Below, piece after piece: positions 45,154 through 53,732 of a stretch of 64,000 bases of DNA. Below the pieces are notes generated by a model. The model searched no databases. It was not told where the DNA came from and worked only from the letters and a program-made list of their open reading frames with translations. How positions within the stretch are numbered: position 1 is the stretch's first letter; every line of letters starts with the position of its first letter. Origin of the DNA: Arthrobacter_M sp030063245 (GTDB lineage Bacteria; Actinomycetota; Actinomycetes; Actinomycetales; Micrococcaceae); contig NZ_CP180316.1 in assembly GCF_051131705.1 (NCBI RefSeq), positions 1,612,001-1,676,000 of the forward strand. The letters are read 5' to 3'. The position numbers and the translations under genes are program-made.

Positions 45154-45589
45154 TTAGGGTTTTGGGGTCCCTGATGCATTGAGCAGATCTTTCAGTTCCG
45201 TGATCTGGCCCGGCAGGGCTGCCAGCTCTTGGGGGCCGTAGTCGGTCGGTACGTCGATGATGTGAAAATGTGATTGATCGACAAGCTGTGGCTTAGCCGG
45301 GGGCGTCGCCGGTATCCTGGCCGAGTTCTTTCACTTCCAGCTCCAGCGGGCGCCCGTAGGGTATGCGAACCTGCCAAAGGTCAGGCTGAAAGCTCAGGTG
45401 TGCCAAGCCGACGTTGACACCACCATGCTGCCACCTATCGTTTGGCGTGCGGAGCGCGACCTCGATCCGGTCACCAGTGAGTCGACGACCCAGGCACTGT
45501 CCTATCAGTACCGTCGGTACCCCTACTACCAGCACGACGACGATACACACCAGCACAGCGCCGCGGCGGTCTCCGTGTCCGGAAAGCAC
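45154..45589 (-). pseudogene. Membrane-anchored hypothetical protein, frameshifted in a C-run
   Basis: From GTG 45589 the frame has a hydrophobic anchor (VLVCIVVVLVVGVPTVLIGQ) and a soluble part (DLWQVRIPYGRPLELEVKEL) and stops at 45293 just after a CCCCC run. Removing one C lets it continue as DAPAKPQLVDQSHFHIIDV, then GPQELAALPGQITELKDLL, to a stop at 45154. One ~145-aa protein with a homopolymer indel is likely. The family is unknown; the indel may be genuine or a sequencing error. Confidence 0.5.
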
Positions 45590-45905
45590 GCGGAAGAAGG
45601 AGAACGATCAGAACTCTGACGAGGACACTCACGACGAGGCTAAGATGCGGAACGACGGCTCACGGCGGGGAGTACGACTGCGGGGCAAAGTGACAACGAT
45701 TGTGAGCCGTGTGCTTGGCCGGGAGGTGCAATGACGACCTGGAGAAGCCCAGAATCTTTGATAGATATGGTGACAACTGGCCATCTGTGTGGCCGCGAAT
45801 GGTTGTGTCGAAATTGTGTCCACGACAGCTGAGCCTCGCGGCGACTTATCTCGCGGCGATAGCACGTGGTCTTCGTCGAGTATCCGGAAATTAACGATGT
45901 TCTCG
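45590..45905. other. Gap without a supported gene
   Basis: I see no gene, inverted repeat or remnant I can name. It separates the frameshifted membrane protein from the last gene of the DoxX operon. Confidence 0.3.
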
Positions 45906-46304
45906 TCAACTTTTCTCTGGCAACGGCCGCGAGGTGAGCCATATAGCGAGGAACGCAGCGCCGAGGCCGACCATCAAGGAGGCGGCGTTGACCGAGCCGG
46001 AGATGATTCCGATCGTCTGACCGTAGGTGACGAGGCGCACCAGTCCGATGACGATCAGGATCGTGCCGGCCGAGAACAGGAGCACGGGCATCCGCAGCAC
46101 GCATCCCAGGGCGGCGAGGGTGCCCAGACCGACGAACACAAGTGCCTGCACCAGGTTGACCGAGACGAACTGCAGCGGCGTGTAGTGCACGAGCGCGAAC
46201 AGGGAGCTCAGGGCGGTGAAGCCGGCAACTATCAGGCCGCGGGCACGCCAACCCATCGGCGTGCGGGCAGAACGGGTATCCGCGGGGCCGCTGGCGCCGC
46301 TCAT
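45906..46304 (-). CDS. Small four-helix membrane protein, end of DoxX operon
   Basis: The 132-aa product starts at ATG 46304, overlapping the doxX-like stop as ATGA. It has four transmembrane helices (GLIVAGFTALSSLFALVHY, VNLVQALVFVGLGTLAALGC, LLFSAGTILIVIGLVRLV and SLMVGLGAAFLAIWLTS). No motif was recognised. Tight coupling to the DoxX-like gene suggests the two form a membrane complex serving the radical SAM/acyl-CoA dehydrogenase operon. Confidence 0.7.
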   Translation of the reverse strand: MSGASGPADTRSARTPMGWRARGLIVAGFTALSSLFALVHYTPLQFVSVNLVQALVFVGLGTLAALGCVLRMPVLLFSAGTILIVIGLVRLVTYGQTIGIISGSVNAASLMVGLGAAFLAIWLTSRPLPEKS

Positions 46305-46842
46305 GAGAGCACCATCGCGATCCGAGCCGGACGACCCGCCGCAGACGACCACCGCGGTCTCAGCAGCCCGTCGACGCCGGCGATACGCCCGGCCGCGGTC
46401 GCCAGGATTACGAATTGCGCGGCGAACATCAGGTAGTAACTCCACTGCCACTCCCCGGGCGTGTTCAGCACCGAGAGGGTGATGGCCACGGTCTGCAGGA
46501 TGCCGATGGCCGCCCAGAAGCGCGTCAAAAATCCCACGAGCAGGAACGCCCCGAGGCAGAACTCGACGATCAGCACCCCCCAGCCGAAGAGCGCGAAGTT
46601 AGGGAAGATAACGTTCTGCACCAGCCAGCTGAAGGGCTCGAGCACCGGATGCTTCACCGCGTCGGAGGTGAACTGGTACAGACCACTCTGGGAGGCCTGC
46701 CCGAAGTCGGGCGGACGTTTCCAATCCACGTTCTGAAGCCACAAGAGCCCCACGGCGATCCGTACGGCCGCGAGCACAGCGCGCGCGGCTCGACCAGTCT
46801 CGATCTGGTTGATGCCCGACACTTCGGCGGTCCGGGTCGTAC
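46301..46842 (-). pseudogene. DoxX-like membrane protein, disrupted in codon 2 by IS630
   Basis: The body is intact: LLWLQNVDWKRPPDFGQ followed by four hydrophobic helices (FALFGWGVLIVEFCLGAFLL is one) typical of DoxX/DoxD-like proteins linked to thiosulfate:quinone oxidoreductases. The start ATG lies across the IS at 47996-47998, preceded by GGAATGAG. Removing the IS and one TA gives ATG-ACT-AGT-ACG in frame, a 182-aa protein. In the present state it could only be made from an internal start such as GTG near 46820, so I call it disrupted. Confidence 0.75.
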
Positions 46843-47993
46843 TAGTGTAGTGTCTCAGTTTTGTTTTGTGGCTTGGAGGGCTACGCGTCCGCGGCGGACT
46901 TTTTCGATGATGGAGTCGGCGGTCGCTGTCCAAATCAGCGGCGTGGGGTTCTCGTTGTTGACGCGGATGTAGGCTTCGATTTTCTCGATTAAATCCGGCA
47001 CCGAGTGGAAGACCCCGCGGCGCAGTGCCCTCTCCGTGAGGTCCCTGAACCAGCGCTCCACCAGGTTCAGCCAGGAGGAGGAGGTTGGGGTGAAATGCAG
47101 GTGAAACCGCGGGTTCTTCTCCAGCCACGCTTTCACGTTCGAATGCTTATGGGTCGCATAGTTGTCCACTATGAGGTGGATTTGAAGGCCCTTGGGGACC
47201 TCCTTCTCGATGGTTTTTAGAAACCCCAGGAATTCATCGTGCCGGTGCTTGGGCACGCAGGATCCCAGGACCTTTCCCGTGGCGACCTCCAAGGCCGCGA
47301 AGAGCGTGGTGGTTCCGTTGCGCTTGTAGTCATGCGTTACGGTCTCGGCCCGACCCCTGACCATCGGCAGGGACGGTTGGGAACGGTCAAGAGCCTGGAT
47401 CGAGGTCTTCTCATCCATGCAGAAAACCATCGCGTTCTCCGGCGGATTCAGGTACAGCCCGCACACATCAATGAGCTTCTCGTCAAAGTTCGGATCGGTG
47501 GAGAGCTTGAACGTCTTGATCAGGTGCGGCTTCAGCCCACGTGCCGCCCAAATCCGCTGCACCTGCGCCGGAGACACACCGACACGTGCCGCCATGGACC
47601 GCACCGACCAATGCGTCGCACCCTCCGGTTTGGAAAACCGCGTCAATTCAACGATTTCGGCGATCTTCGACTCCGGGATCGCCGGCTTGCGCCCCCGCCC
47701 CTCCTTGACCTTGCCGAACTCCTTCAGCCCTTCCCCTACGAACCGGGCACGCCAAGCCCGCACCGTCGCCGGGCTTACACCCACCACCCGGGAGATCCAC
47801 TCGTTAGCCAGGCCCTCGGCAGCCATCAGGAGAACCTGCGCCCGCTGCACCTCGCGATGTGAAGCAAGCCGAGACTTGGACAGGGCCTCCAAGACCTGGT
47901 GCTGGGCGTCGGTGAGGGTCAATGCGGGAGCTGGATTCGACATGTTCCCAGCTTAATCCACAAGTCATAAACTATTTTGGAGACACACCACTA
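46843..47993 (-). mobile_element. IS630-family insertion sequence, copy 1 (1,151 bp incl. TA)
   Basis: The ends are inverted repeats containing GTGTCTC (left TAGTGTAGTGTCTC, right read inward TAGTGGTGTGTCTC), flanked by the TA dinucleotide that IS630 members target and duplicate. It interrupts the doxX-like gene after ATG-AC. The copy at 51470-52620 has the same orientation and length. Confidence 0.9.
46855..47943 (-). CDS. IS630-family transposase, copy 1
   Basis: This 362-aa transposase has an N-terminal HTH pair (WISRVVGVSPATVRAWRARF) and a DDE core: MVFCMDEKTSIQALDR (Asp), HLIVDNYATHKHSNV (Asp) and SSWLNLVERWFRDLTERAL (Glu). All catalytic residues are present, so it looks active. It differs from copy 2 by a single base (G47898; Gln instead of Glu in AQHQVLEAL). 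Confidence 0.95.
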   Translation of the reverse strand: MSNPAPALTLTDAQHQVLEALSKSRLASHREVQRAQVLLMAAEGLANEWISRVVGVSPATVRAWRARFVGEGLKEFGKVKEGRGRKPAIPESKIAEIVELTRFSKPEGATHWSVRSMAARVGVSPAQVQRIWAARGLKPHLIKTFKLSTDPNFDEKLIDVCGLYLNPPENAMVFCMDEKTSIQALDRSQPSLPMVRGRAETVTHDYKRNGTTTLFAALEVATGKVLGSCVPKHRHDEFLGFLKTIEKEVPKGLQIHLIVDNYATHKHSNVKAWLEKNPRFHLHFTPTSSSWLNLVERWFRDLTERALRRGVFHSVPDLIEKIEAYIRVNNENPTPLIWTATADSIIEKVRRGRVALQATKQN

Positions 47994-48015
47994 GTCATGG
48001 CGTTCTCATTCCGTT

Positions 48016-49014
48016 TCAGGCACAGGCGAACATCGAGGTGGCGGCCGTCACCGACGACCACTGTTGGGTGAAGAGTTCGCTCACCCGGTCGAGCGAGGGA
48101 GCGAGCGGCAGGATCTGTCGACTCACGAGAGCGTCCTCGTCGAGCGCGGCAACCGGATGCCAGTAGATGCCTTCCGCCGTGACGGTCACCTCGGGGATGA
48201 GCGATTCGCGCGAGAACGCGACCCCCTCATCCGCGACGCCCTGGTGCGCGATGGGCCGGATCACCTGATCGGCTCGCGGGATCCCGAGCCCGTCGAAGAG
48301 GGCGTGCAGCTCGTCGAGGGCCGGGTCGTCGTGCGCCGAGATCGTCGCGGCGACCCGCACGGTGAAGCCCTCGGCGAGTGCAACTCGAATGCCGGCAAGC
48401 GCCCGCATCCAACTGCCGGCGCCGCGGTGCAGGTCATGGACCTCGGCGGTGGGGGAGTCCACGCTGATCTGCAGCGCAAATCCCTCGCGCGGCATCGCCC
48501 GCAGTTTGCGCAGCCCCTGGCCACGGAACAGCATCCCATTGGTCAGCAGCGTGGTCGGCAGCCGGTCGACGCAGGCCCGCACGATCGTATCGATGTCGGG
48601 CAGCAGGAACGGCTCGCCGCCGGTGAGATACAGCTCGTGCACGCCCCACCCGGCGGCTTCGGCGACGAGCGCCTGGATGGCGTCGATCCCGAGCAGTCGC
48701 GGGTCGGTCTTCGGCGAGGACGCGACGCAGCAGTAGTCGCAGGCCAGGTTGCAGTGGAAGTTCGTGTACAGCCACAGCCGGGCCCCAGGCATCCGGTCGG
48801 CGGGGATCATCGAGGCCGGGTTGCGCGGCCGGCCCCGGCCGACGGTAACGTTACCGGTGTCCTGCTCGACCATCAGGGTACTGACGAGGGTGTTGCCGGT
48901 CTTCTCGCACCAGCGGCGCACGAGTTCCAGTTCGCTTGCTGACGCCACCGCGAACTCGGCGGTGTCACCCTCGGCGAGCTGTTCGACGGTGCGCATCAGC
49001 GCCATGACTACCAT
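48016..49014 (-). CDS. Radical SAM protein
   Basis: ATG 49014 overlaps the end of the PhnD-like gene by 7 bp (ATG 49005 is a second option); the product is ~332 aa. The Fe-S cluster motif is NFHCNLACDYCCV (CxxxCxxC), followed by ELYLTGGEPFLLPDID (SAM-binding GGE) and LQISVDSPT. A ~60-residue N-terminal region (MRTVEQLAEGDTAEFAVAS, then WCEKTGNTLVS) resembles a TusA/SirA-like sulfur-carrier domain but lacks its Cys-Pro motif. There is no SPASM cysteine cluster. It probably modifies a small molecule or peptide in concert with the neighbouring genes; the substrate is unknown. Confidence 0.85.
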   Translation of the reverse strand: MVVMALMRTVEQLAEGDTAEFAVASASELELVRRWCEKTGNTLVSTLMVEQDTGNVTVGRGRPRNPASMIPADRMPGARLWLYTNFHCNLACDYCCVASSPKTDPRLLGIDAIQALVAEAAGWGVHELYLTGGEPFLLPDIDTIVRACVDRLPTTLLTNGMLFRGQGLRKLRAMPREGFALQISVDSPTAEVHDLHRGAGSWMRALAGIRVALAEGFTVRVAATISAHDDPALDELHALFDGLGIPRADQVIRPIAHQGVADEGVAFSRESLIPEVTVTAEGIYWHPVAALDEDALVSRQILPLAPSLDRVSELFTQQWSSVTAATSMFACA

Positions 49015-49832
49015 CGAGCGTCCACCCCCTGCTCCTCGATCGCCTCGAACAGACCCGTATAGCCCTCGAGGTGCGGCTCGACCCATGCCGTCAGCCCCTC
49101 TAGTTCGAGGATGCGCCGGTGTGCAGGAACCTCCCAGTCCATGGCGAGCAGCTTCGCCACCCACGGCGCGTACACCGACTCGGGCAGGGTGTCGAGTGCG
49201 GTGAACATGCAGTGCGAGTAGGTCTCGGTCTGCCATACCGGCTCGAGCATCCCGGGCATCAGCTCGCCGCGGCCGAGGTTCTCCCAGACCGTGATGCCGA
49301 TGGCGGCGACATCAGCATCACCGGCAAGTACCGCGTCGATCGCGTCCAGCTCGCTGCGCCCGGTGTCACCGTGCTTGCCGATGTCACTGTCAAAGCGTCG
49401 CAGCTGCATGTGGTCTACATCCACCCCGGCCGTGCGCAGGTAGTGCAGGGGCAGGATCGCGGCGTGAGCTGAGTCCGCCGACCCGAGTGCCAAGCGCCGG
49501 GTCGCGATGTCGCCGGGGCCGGACCAGCCGCTTCCCGCGGCCGCCACGAACACCGTCGAAAACGCGGCGTCCGTGTCGCGCATGGCGAGCGCCCGCACAT
49601 GCCCATCGGTCTGCAGCACGGCACGCGCGTAAGCCAGGTTGGTATTCCAGGCAATGTCGATCATCCCGGCCTGCAATGCGTCGACCAGGCGGCCGTAGTT
49701 GGAGAACAGCACGAAATCCATGGCCGAAGCGGGCTCGTCAAAGTAGTCGCGAATACCTTCCCAGATGGGAACGACGTTCGGCGTGTAGGCGACTGCTCCG
49801 ACGAGCAGAGGGGCTCCAATTAGCTGCGACAT
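49008..49832 (-). CDS. PhnD/SsuA-like substrate-binding-fold protein without signal peptide
   Basis: The 274-aa product starts at ATG 49832, 7 bp after the acyl-CoA dehydrogenase stop. It has the periplasmic-binding-protein type 2 fold seen in phosphonate (PhnD) binders: LVGAVAYTPNVVPIWEGIRD, then SNYGRLVDALQAGMIDIAWN and LALGSADSAHAAILPLHYL. No signal peptide or lipobox is present and no transporter genes are nearby, so it should be cytosolic. That is unusual for the family; it may bind an intermediate for the radical SAM enzyme or dehydrogenase. Confidence 0.8.
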   Translation of the reverse strand: MSQLIGAPLLVGAVAYTPNVVPIWEGIRDYFDEPASAMDFVLFSNYGRLVDALQAGMIDIAWNTNLAYARAVLQTDGHVRALAMRDTDAAFSTVFVAAAGSGWSGPGDIATRRLALGSADSAHAAILPLHYLRTAGVDVDHMQLRRFDSDIGKHGDTGRSELDAIDAVLAGDADVAAIGITVWENLGRGELMPGMLEPVWQTETYSHCMFTALDTLPESVYAPWVAKLLAMDWEVPAHRRILELEGLTAWVEPHLEGYTGLFEAIEEQGVDARW

Positions 49833-49839
49833 CCGGCGC

Positions 49840-50973
49840 TCAGAACAGCGGAAGGCCGGTGAGGGCCTTGCCGTAGAAGTCGTAGAGCACATCGGCGGTC
49901 GGCGCCATGACCGAGCCGGCGCGCGCATCCCGGAACGCCCGCTCGATCGGCAGCTGCTTCGAGAACGCCGCTCCTCCGCAGACCCGCATCGCCGATTCGG
50001 TAATCGCCAGCGCGGCGTCGTTCGCCGAGGCTTTCACCCCGAGCACGAACAGTGCGGTGTCATCCGCTGGGGTCGTGACCCGTGCCGCCGCCTGCGCAAG
50101 GTAGGAGCGCTGGGCGGCGAGTGCAATGCTCATTTTCGCCACCTGAGCGCGGATGGTCGGCAACGCGGACAGCGCCTGATCCAGATGCTGCAATCGGGCA
50201 CCGGTCACGTGGGTCGTCGCCGCATCCACCGCCGCCCGAGAGAGCCCGAGCGAGACAGCCGAGTTGCCTAAGTTAAACCATGGCAGCACGGTTGCCATCA
50301 TCGTGCCGAATCCGCTGCCCGGCTCGCCGATGCGATAGCTGGACGGTATCGTCACCGACACCGACATCGGGCTCGACGCGTTGCCGCGCAGCCCCAGCCC
50401 GCTCCATGGACCGGCGATCTCCAGACCCGCAGTGGCGGACGGGATCGCGTACAGGTCGACTGTCTCAGGGTCGACCGCGCTCTTCGACGACATCACATAC
50501 ACATCGGCGTAGCCGGCCGAGGTCACCCAGCTTTTGTCGGCCGTGAAGCGCAGGTCGTCCCCATCGGCGACGGATTCCGACACGGGAGCCCAGAAGTGCG
50601 AGCGCGACCCTTTTTCACTGAAGGCGAGTGTGCCCAGAACCTCGCCCGACGCCATCCGCGAGAGGAGGTCCGGCATCGCGGCCGGCGGGGCGGCTGCCAC
50701 GGTCACCGCGGCAGCGATATGCATCAAATAGATCATCGCGGTCGAACCACAGGCGGCAGCGATAGAACCGATCACCTCGATGAACTCGGCTGGACCGGCA
50801 CCCATGCCCCCGGCGTCCTCGCCGATCACCAGCCCGAGCAGGCCGCTCGCGCGGAGCGCCGCGACTGAATCGACGGGGAAGATGCCGTCGGTATCGACCT
50901 GTTCGGCGTGAGCGGTGGCCACTGCGGTAACCTCCGCGACCGCCTCGTCAAGCGTCGTCTGCGTCATGGTCAT
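49840..50973 (-). CDS. Acyl-CoA dehydrogenase-family flavoprotein
   Basis: The 377-aa product starts at ATG 50973 (AGGA 6 bp upstream). The three acyl-CoA dehydrogenase domains are recognisable: ASGLLGLVIGEDAGGMGAGP, ALGTLAFSEKG-type FAD loop (GEVLGTLAFSEKGSRSHFW), and the C-terminal helices with RVCGGAAFSKQLPIERAFRD and ARAGSVMAPTADVLYDF. It oxidises or hydroxylates a substrate with FAD; members of this superfamily also act as flavin monooxygenases. It is the first preserved gene of the operon; upstream DNA is an IS1182 remnant. Confidence 0.85.
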   Translation of the reverse strand: MTMTQTTLDEAVAEVTAVATAHAEQVDTDGIFPVDSVAALRASGLLGLVIGEDAGGMGAGPAEFIEVIGSIAAACGSTAMIYLMHIAAAVTVAAAPPAAMPDLLSRMASGEVLGTLAFSEKGSRSHFWAPVSESVADGDDLRFTADKSWVTSAGYADVYVMSSKSAVDPETVDLYAIPSATAGLEIAGPWSGLGLRGNASSPMSVSVTIPSSYRIGEPGSGFGTMMATVLPWFNLGNSAVSLGLSRAAVDAATTHVTGARLQHLDQALSALPTIRAQVAKMSIALAAQRSYLAQAAARVTTPADDTALFVLGVKASANDAALAITESAMRVCGGAAFSKQLPIERAFRDARAGSVMAPTADVLYDFYGKALTGLPLF

Positions 50974-50999
50974 CCGGTGTCCTGTCTTCGTTGATCAGG

Positions 51000-51469
51000 T
51001 ATCTCGACACCGCTTTCGCGGGGAGCGTTTGGCTAAGTATGCACCACCGGGACGTCAACGCCAACGAGCTCACCGGGCCGCCGCCCGTGAAGAAGGGCTC
51101 CAGCACGACTACCGGGCCTACCGGCCCCTGGCGGAACGATCCATCGGCTGGGTAGTCGCCGGCGGGAACCGGCGTCTGAGATACCTCGGAGTGGAAAAGA
51201 ATCATATTTGGCTGCAGGAACGCGTCGCTGCACGGAACCTTCGACGACTGCTGAAACGGGGACTTACCGGCCAAAACGGGGCCTGTCCTGCCCGGACCCA
51301 CGACCCTGCCGATGCAAAGTCACACAACCGGCTTCCAAGCCCGCAAAAAACCCTCACCCGGAAATACCCGAAGCCAGAAAAGAGAGCCCCAGCGAGCCAC
51401 CCACGGTCCGGGAAAACGAGTCAGCAACGAAATCCGCGGACCAGAATTACCACTTGTTCAGCGCACTAC
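51000..51469 (+). pseudogene. IS1182-like transposase, C-terminal remnant
   Basis: The plus-strand frame reads AHRAAAREEGLQHDYRAYRP, then LAERSIGWVVAGGNRRLRYL and GVEKNHIWLQERVAARNLRRL, which is the C-terminal YRxxRPxxER box and tail of IS1182-type transposases. The catalytic N-terminal part is gone. The following Pro/Lys/Arg-rich tail runs into IS630 copy 2, and the stop is formed at the TA insertion site. The remnant has probably cut the 5' region of the acyl-CoA dehydrogenase operon. Confidence 0.65.
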
Positions 51470-52620
51470 TAGTGTAGTGTCTCAGTTTTGTTTTGTGGCT
51501 TGGAGGGCTACGCGTCCGCGGCGGACTTTTTCGATGATGGAGTCGGCGGTCGCTGTCCAAATCAGCGGCGTGGGGTTCTCGTTGTTGACGCGGATGTAGG
51601 CTTCGATTTTCTCGATTAAATCCGGCACCGAGTGGAAGACCCCGCGGCGCAGTGCCCTCTCCGTGAGGTCCCTGAACCAGCGCTCCACCAGGTTCAGCCA
51701 GGAGGAGGAGGTTGGGGTGAAATGCAGGTGAAACCGCGGGTTCTTCTCCAGCCACGCTTTCACGTTCGAATGCTTATGGGTCGCATAGTTGTCCACTATG
51801 AGGTGGATTTGAAGGCCCTTGGGGACCTCCTTCTCGATGGTTTTTAGAAACCCCAGGAATTCATCGTGCCGGTGCTTGGGCACGCAGGATCCCAGGACCT
51901 TTCCCGTGGCGACCTCCAAGGCCGCGAAGAGCGTGGTGGTTCCGTTGCGCTTGTAGTCATGCGTTACGGTCTCGGCCCGACCCCTGACCATCGGCAGGGA
52001 CGGTTGGGAACGGTCAAGAGCCTGGATCGAGGTCTTCTCATCCATGCAGAAAACCATCGCGTTCTCCGGCGGATTCAGGTACAGCCCGCACACATCAATG
52101 AGCTTCTCGTCAAAGTTCGGATCGGTGGAGAGCTTGAACGTCTTGATCAGGTGCGGCTTCAGCCCACGTGCCGCCCAAATCCGCTGCACCTGCGCCGGAG
52201 ACACACCGACACGTGCCGCCATGGACCGCACCGACCAATGCGTCGCACCCTCCGGTTTGGAAAACCGCGTCAATTCAACGATTTCGGCGATCTTCGACTC
52301 CGGGATCGCCGGCTTGCGCCCCCGCCCCTCCTTGACCTTGCCGAACTCCTTCAGCCCTTCCCCTACGAACCGGGCACGCCAAGCCCGCACCGTCGCCGGG
52401 CTTACACCCACCACCCGGGAGATCCACTCGTTAGCCAGGCCCTCGGCAGCCATCAGGAGAACCTGCGCCCGCTGCACCTCGCGATGTGAAGCAAGCCGAG
52501 ACTTGGACAGGGCCTCCAAGACCTCGTGCTGGGCGTCGGTGAGGGTCAATGCGGGAGCTGGATTCGACATGTTCCCAGCTTAATCCACAAGTCATAAACT
52601 ATTTTGGAGACACACCACTA
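51470..52620 (-). mobile_element. IS630-family insertion sequence, copy 2
   Basis: It has the same length (1,151 bp including both TA), orientation and ends as copy 1 at 46843-47993. It is flanked by TA at 51470-51471 and 52619-52620 and inserted at the end of an IS1182 remnant. I find one base difference from copy 1 (C52525 versus G47898). Confidence 0.9.
51482..52570 (-). CDS. IS630-family transposase, copy 2
   Basis: This 362-aa product is identical to copy 1 except for AQHEVLEAL (Glu) against AQHQVLEAL (Gln). The DDE residues in MDEKTS, VDNYATH and LNLVERWF are intact. Near-identity of the two copies indicates very recent transposition. Confidence 0.95.
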   Translation of the reverse strand: MSNPAPALTLTDAQHEVLEALSKSRLASHREVQRAQVLLMAAEGLANEWISRVVGVSPATVRAWRARFVGEGLKEFGKVKEGRGRKPAIPESKIAEIVELTRFSKPEGATHWSVRSMAARVGVSPAQVQRIWAARGLKPHLIKTFKLSTDPNFDEKLIDVCGLYLNPPENAMVFCMDEKTSIQALDRSQPSLPMVRGRAETVTHDYKRNGTTTLFAALEVATGKVLGSCVPKHRHDEFLGFLKTIEKEVPKGLQIHLIVDNYATHKHSNVKAWLEKNPRFHLHFTPTSSSWLNLVERWFRDLTERALRRGVFHSVPDLIEKIEAYIRVNNENPTPLIWTATADSIIEKVRRGRVALQATKQN

Positions 52621-52737
52621 GGGGCCGGTCGCTGACTTTTTTGCCAGGGGGGATGGCTGTCGGAGGGCAAAAATTGAGGCTTAGACTGCCGGGCCATGTG
52701 CGGGCCGTTCCCGCACCGGCGCTGTCCTTGGTCCTTC
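52621..52737. other. Short gap, nothing seen
   Basis: Between IS630 copy 2 and the helicase remnant I see no feature. Confidence 0.25.
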
Positions 52738-53112
52738 ACGGTATGCGGGCCTGGAGCCGGTGGTTTTCTCCGGAGGGATGAAGACGAAGGACCGGCAGGC
52801 CGCCGTCGATCGGCTGGCCGGCAGCGATGACGAACAGCCACTGCTGGTCCTGGGGCCGGCTCCTACATCGGTGAAGGTTTTGACTGCCCGAAACTGAACA
52901 CCCTGTTCCTGGCCGCGCCTGTTTCATTCAAAGGCAGGCTGGTCCAGTACGCCGGGCGCATCATCCGGCCATATCCGGGGAAAGCGTTGGCGACGGTTCA
53001 CGACTACATCGACGAGTCCACCCCGGTACTGGCCGCGTCGCTGAACAAACGTGCAGCCGGATACGTTGCCCTCGGATTCCCTGATCCACGGAAACTCTCA
53101 ATCGAGGGCTGA
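52738..53112 (+). pseudogene. SF2 helicase, C-terminal remnant with frameshift
   Basis: The plus strand reads GLEPVVFSGGMKTKDRQAA and, after a one-base deletion at LLVL/GPAP near 52855, GSYIGEGFDCPKLNTLFLA, then PVSFKGRLVQYAGRIIRPYP with helicase motifs V and VI (GEGFD and QYAGRI). It ends ALGFPDPRKLSIEG at 53112. This is the C-terminal RecA domain of a DEAD/DEAH helicase of the kind found in restriction- or phage-defence-type proteins. The N-terminal half is missing. Confidence 0.65.
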
Positions 53113-53342
53113 GAGAGCGTAGATCCTGTGAACCTCAAGGAAAGCGAGATTCAAGGCGGTCATCGGGGTGGCGGCGGGACGCTGCGTCCGGCGGTGTTGG
53201 CGAGGGACCTCGCGCACGACGATCTTTGGCCATGTTTCCGGGGGATGGCCCTGCGCACGGAAAGCCGTTGTTGGTTCCGGCGGCCTCTGCGTAGAGACGG
53301 AGTCCTATTGAATGGGTGTAATTGCGGTGTTATCTTGGTGGT
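53113..53342. other. Intergenic region before the antitoxin
   Basis: No gene is supported. The AT-rich stretch around 53315-53340 (ggtgtaattgcggtgttatct) upstream of ATG 53343 is the likely promoter region of the toxin-antitoxin operon. Confidence 0.3.
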
Positions 53343-53726
53343 ATGAGTATTGAGTCCATCATCAGTTCCGGCCACGCCCGGACGGCACGACTGGACATTC
53401 ATGAAATTGTCCGCCGGTTGAATACGCACCTCGGAGCGACCCTGGTCGCGGCCTTGTCTGGGTCGAAGGACCGCAAGCTGCCGCATAAGTGGGCGAAGCC
53501 GGATGGTCCGCAACCCGGGCCGACGTTCGAGAAGCGGCTGCGCCTGGCGCACCGTGCCTGGGTCAATATCGCCGATGCGGAAACTGACCATGTTGCCCGT
53601 GCCTGGTTTATCGGCGGCAACCCGTTTTTGGGAGAGGACACGCCCGTGACGGCGATCCGCGAGGACCGGGACAAGGCTGTGATGGACGCAGTCGCTTTTT
53701 TGCTGGAAGACCGTCAGGATCTGTAG
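53343..53726 (+). CDS. MbcA/ParS/Xre-type antitoxin
   Basis: The 127-aa product starts at ATG 53343. The N-terminal part (ARLDIHEIVRRLNTHLGATL) is an Xre-like helical DNA-binding region. The C-terminal part (RAWFIGGNPFLGEDTPVTAI) is the MbcA/ParS toxin-binding domain with the NPxLxxxxP signature. It is directly followed by a RES-domain toxin gene whose start overlaps the antitoxin region by no more than a few bases. The antitoxin is intact while the toxin is broken. Confidence 0.8.
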   Translation: MSIESIISSGHARTARLDIHEIVRRLNTHLGATLVAALSGSKDRKLPHKWAKPDGPQPGPTFEKRLRLAHRAWVNIADAETDHVARAWFIGGNPFLGEDTPVTAIREDRDKAVMDAVAFLLEDRQDL

Positions 53727-53732
53727 TGGGTG

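Noticed and set aside
46301..47128. 275-aa minus-strand frame running from the IS630 into doxX
   Set aside because: The first ~90 residues are an out-of-frame reading of the transposase end; only the doxX part is real.
46843..52620. Composite transposon formed by the two IS630 copies
   Set aside because: Copy 1 lies inside doxX, whose operon partners are on both sides of it, so the IS entered a pre-existing operon. IS630 elements also normally move singly at TA sites.
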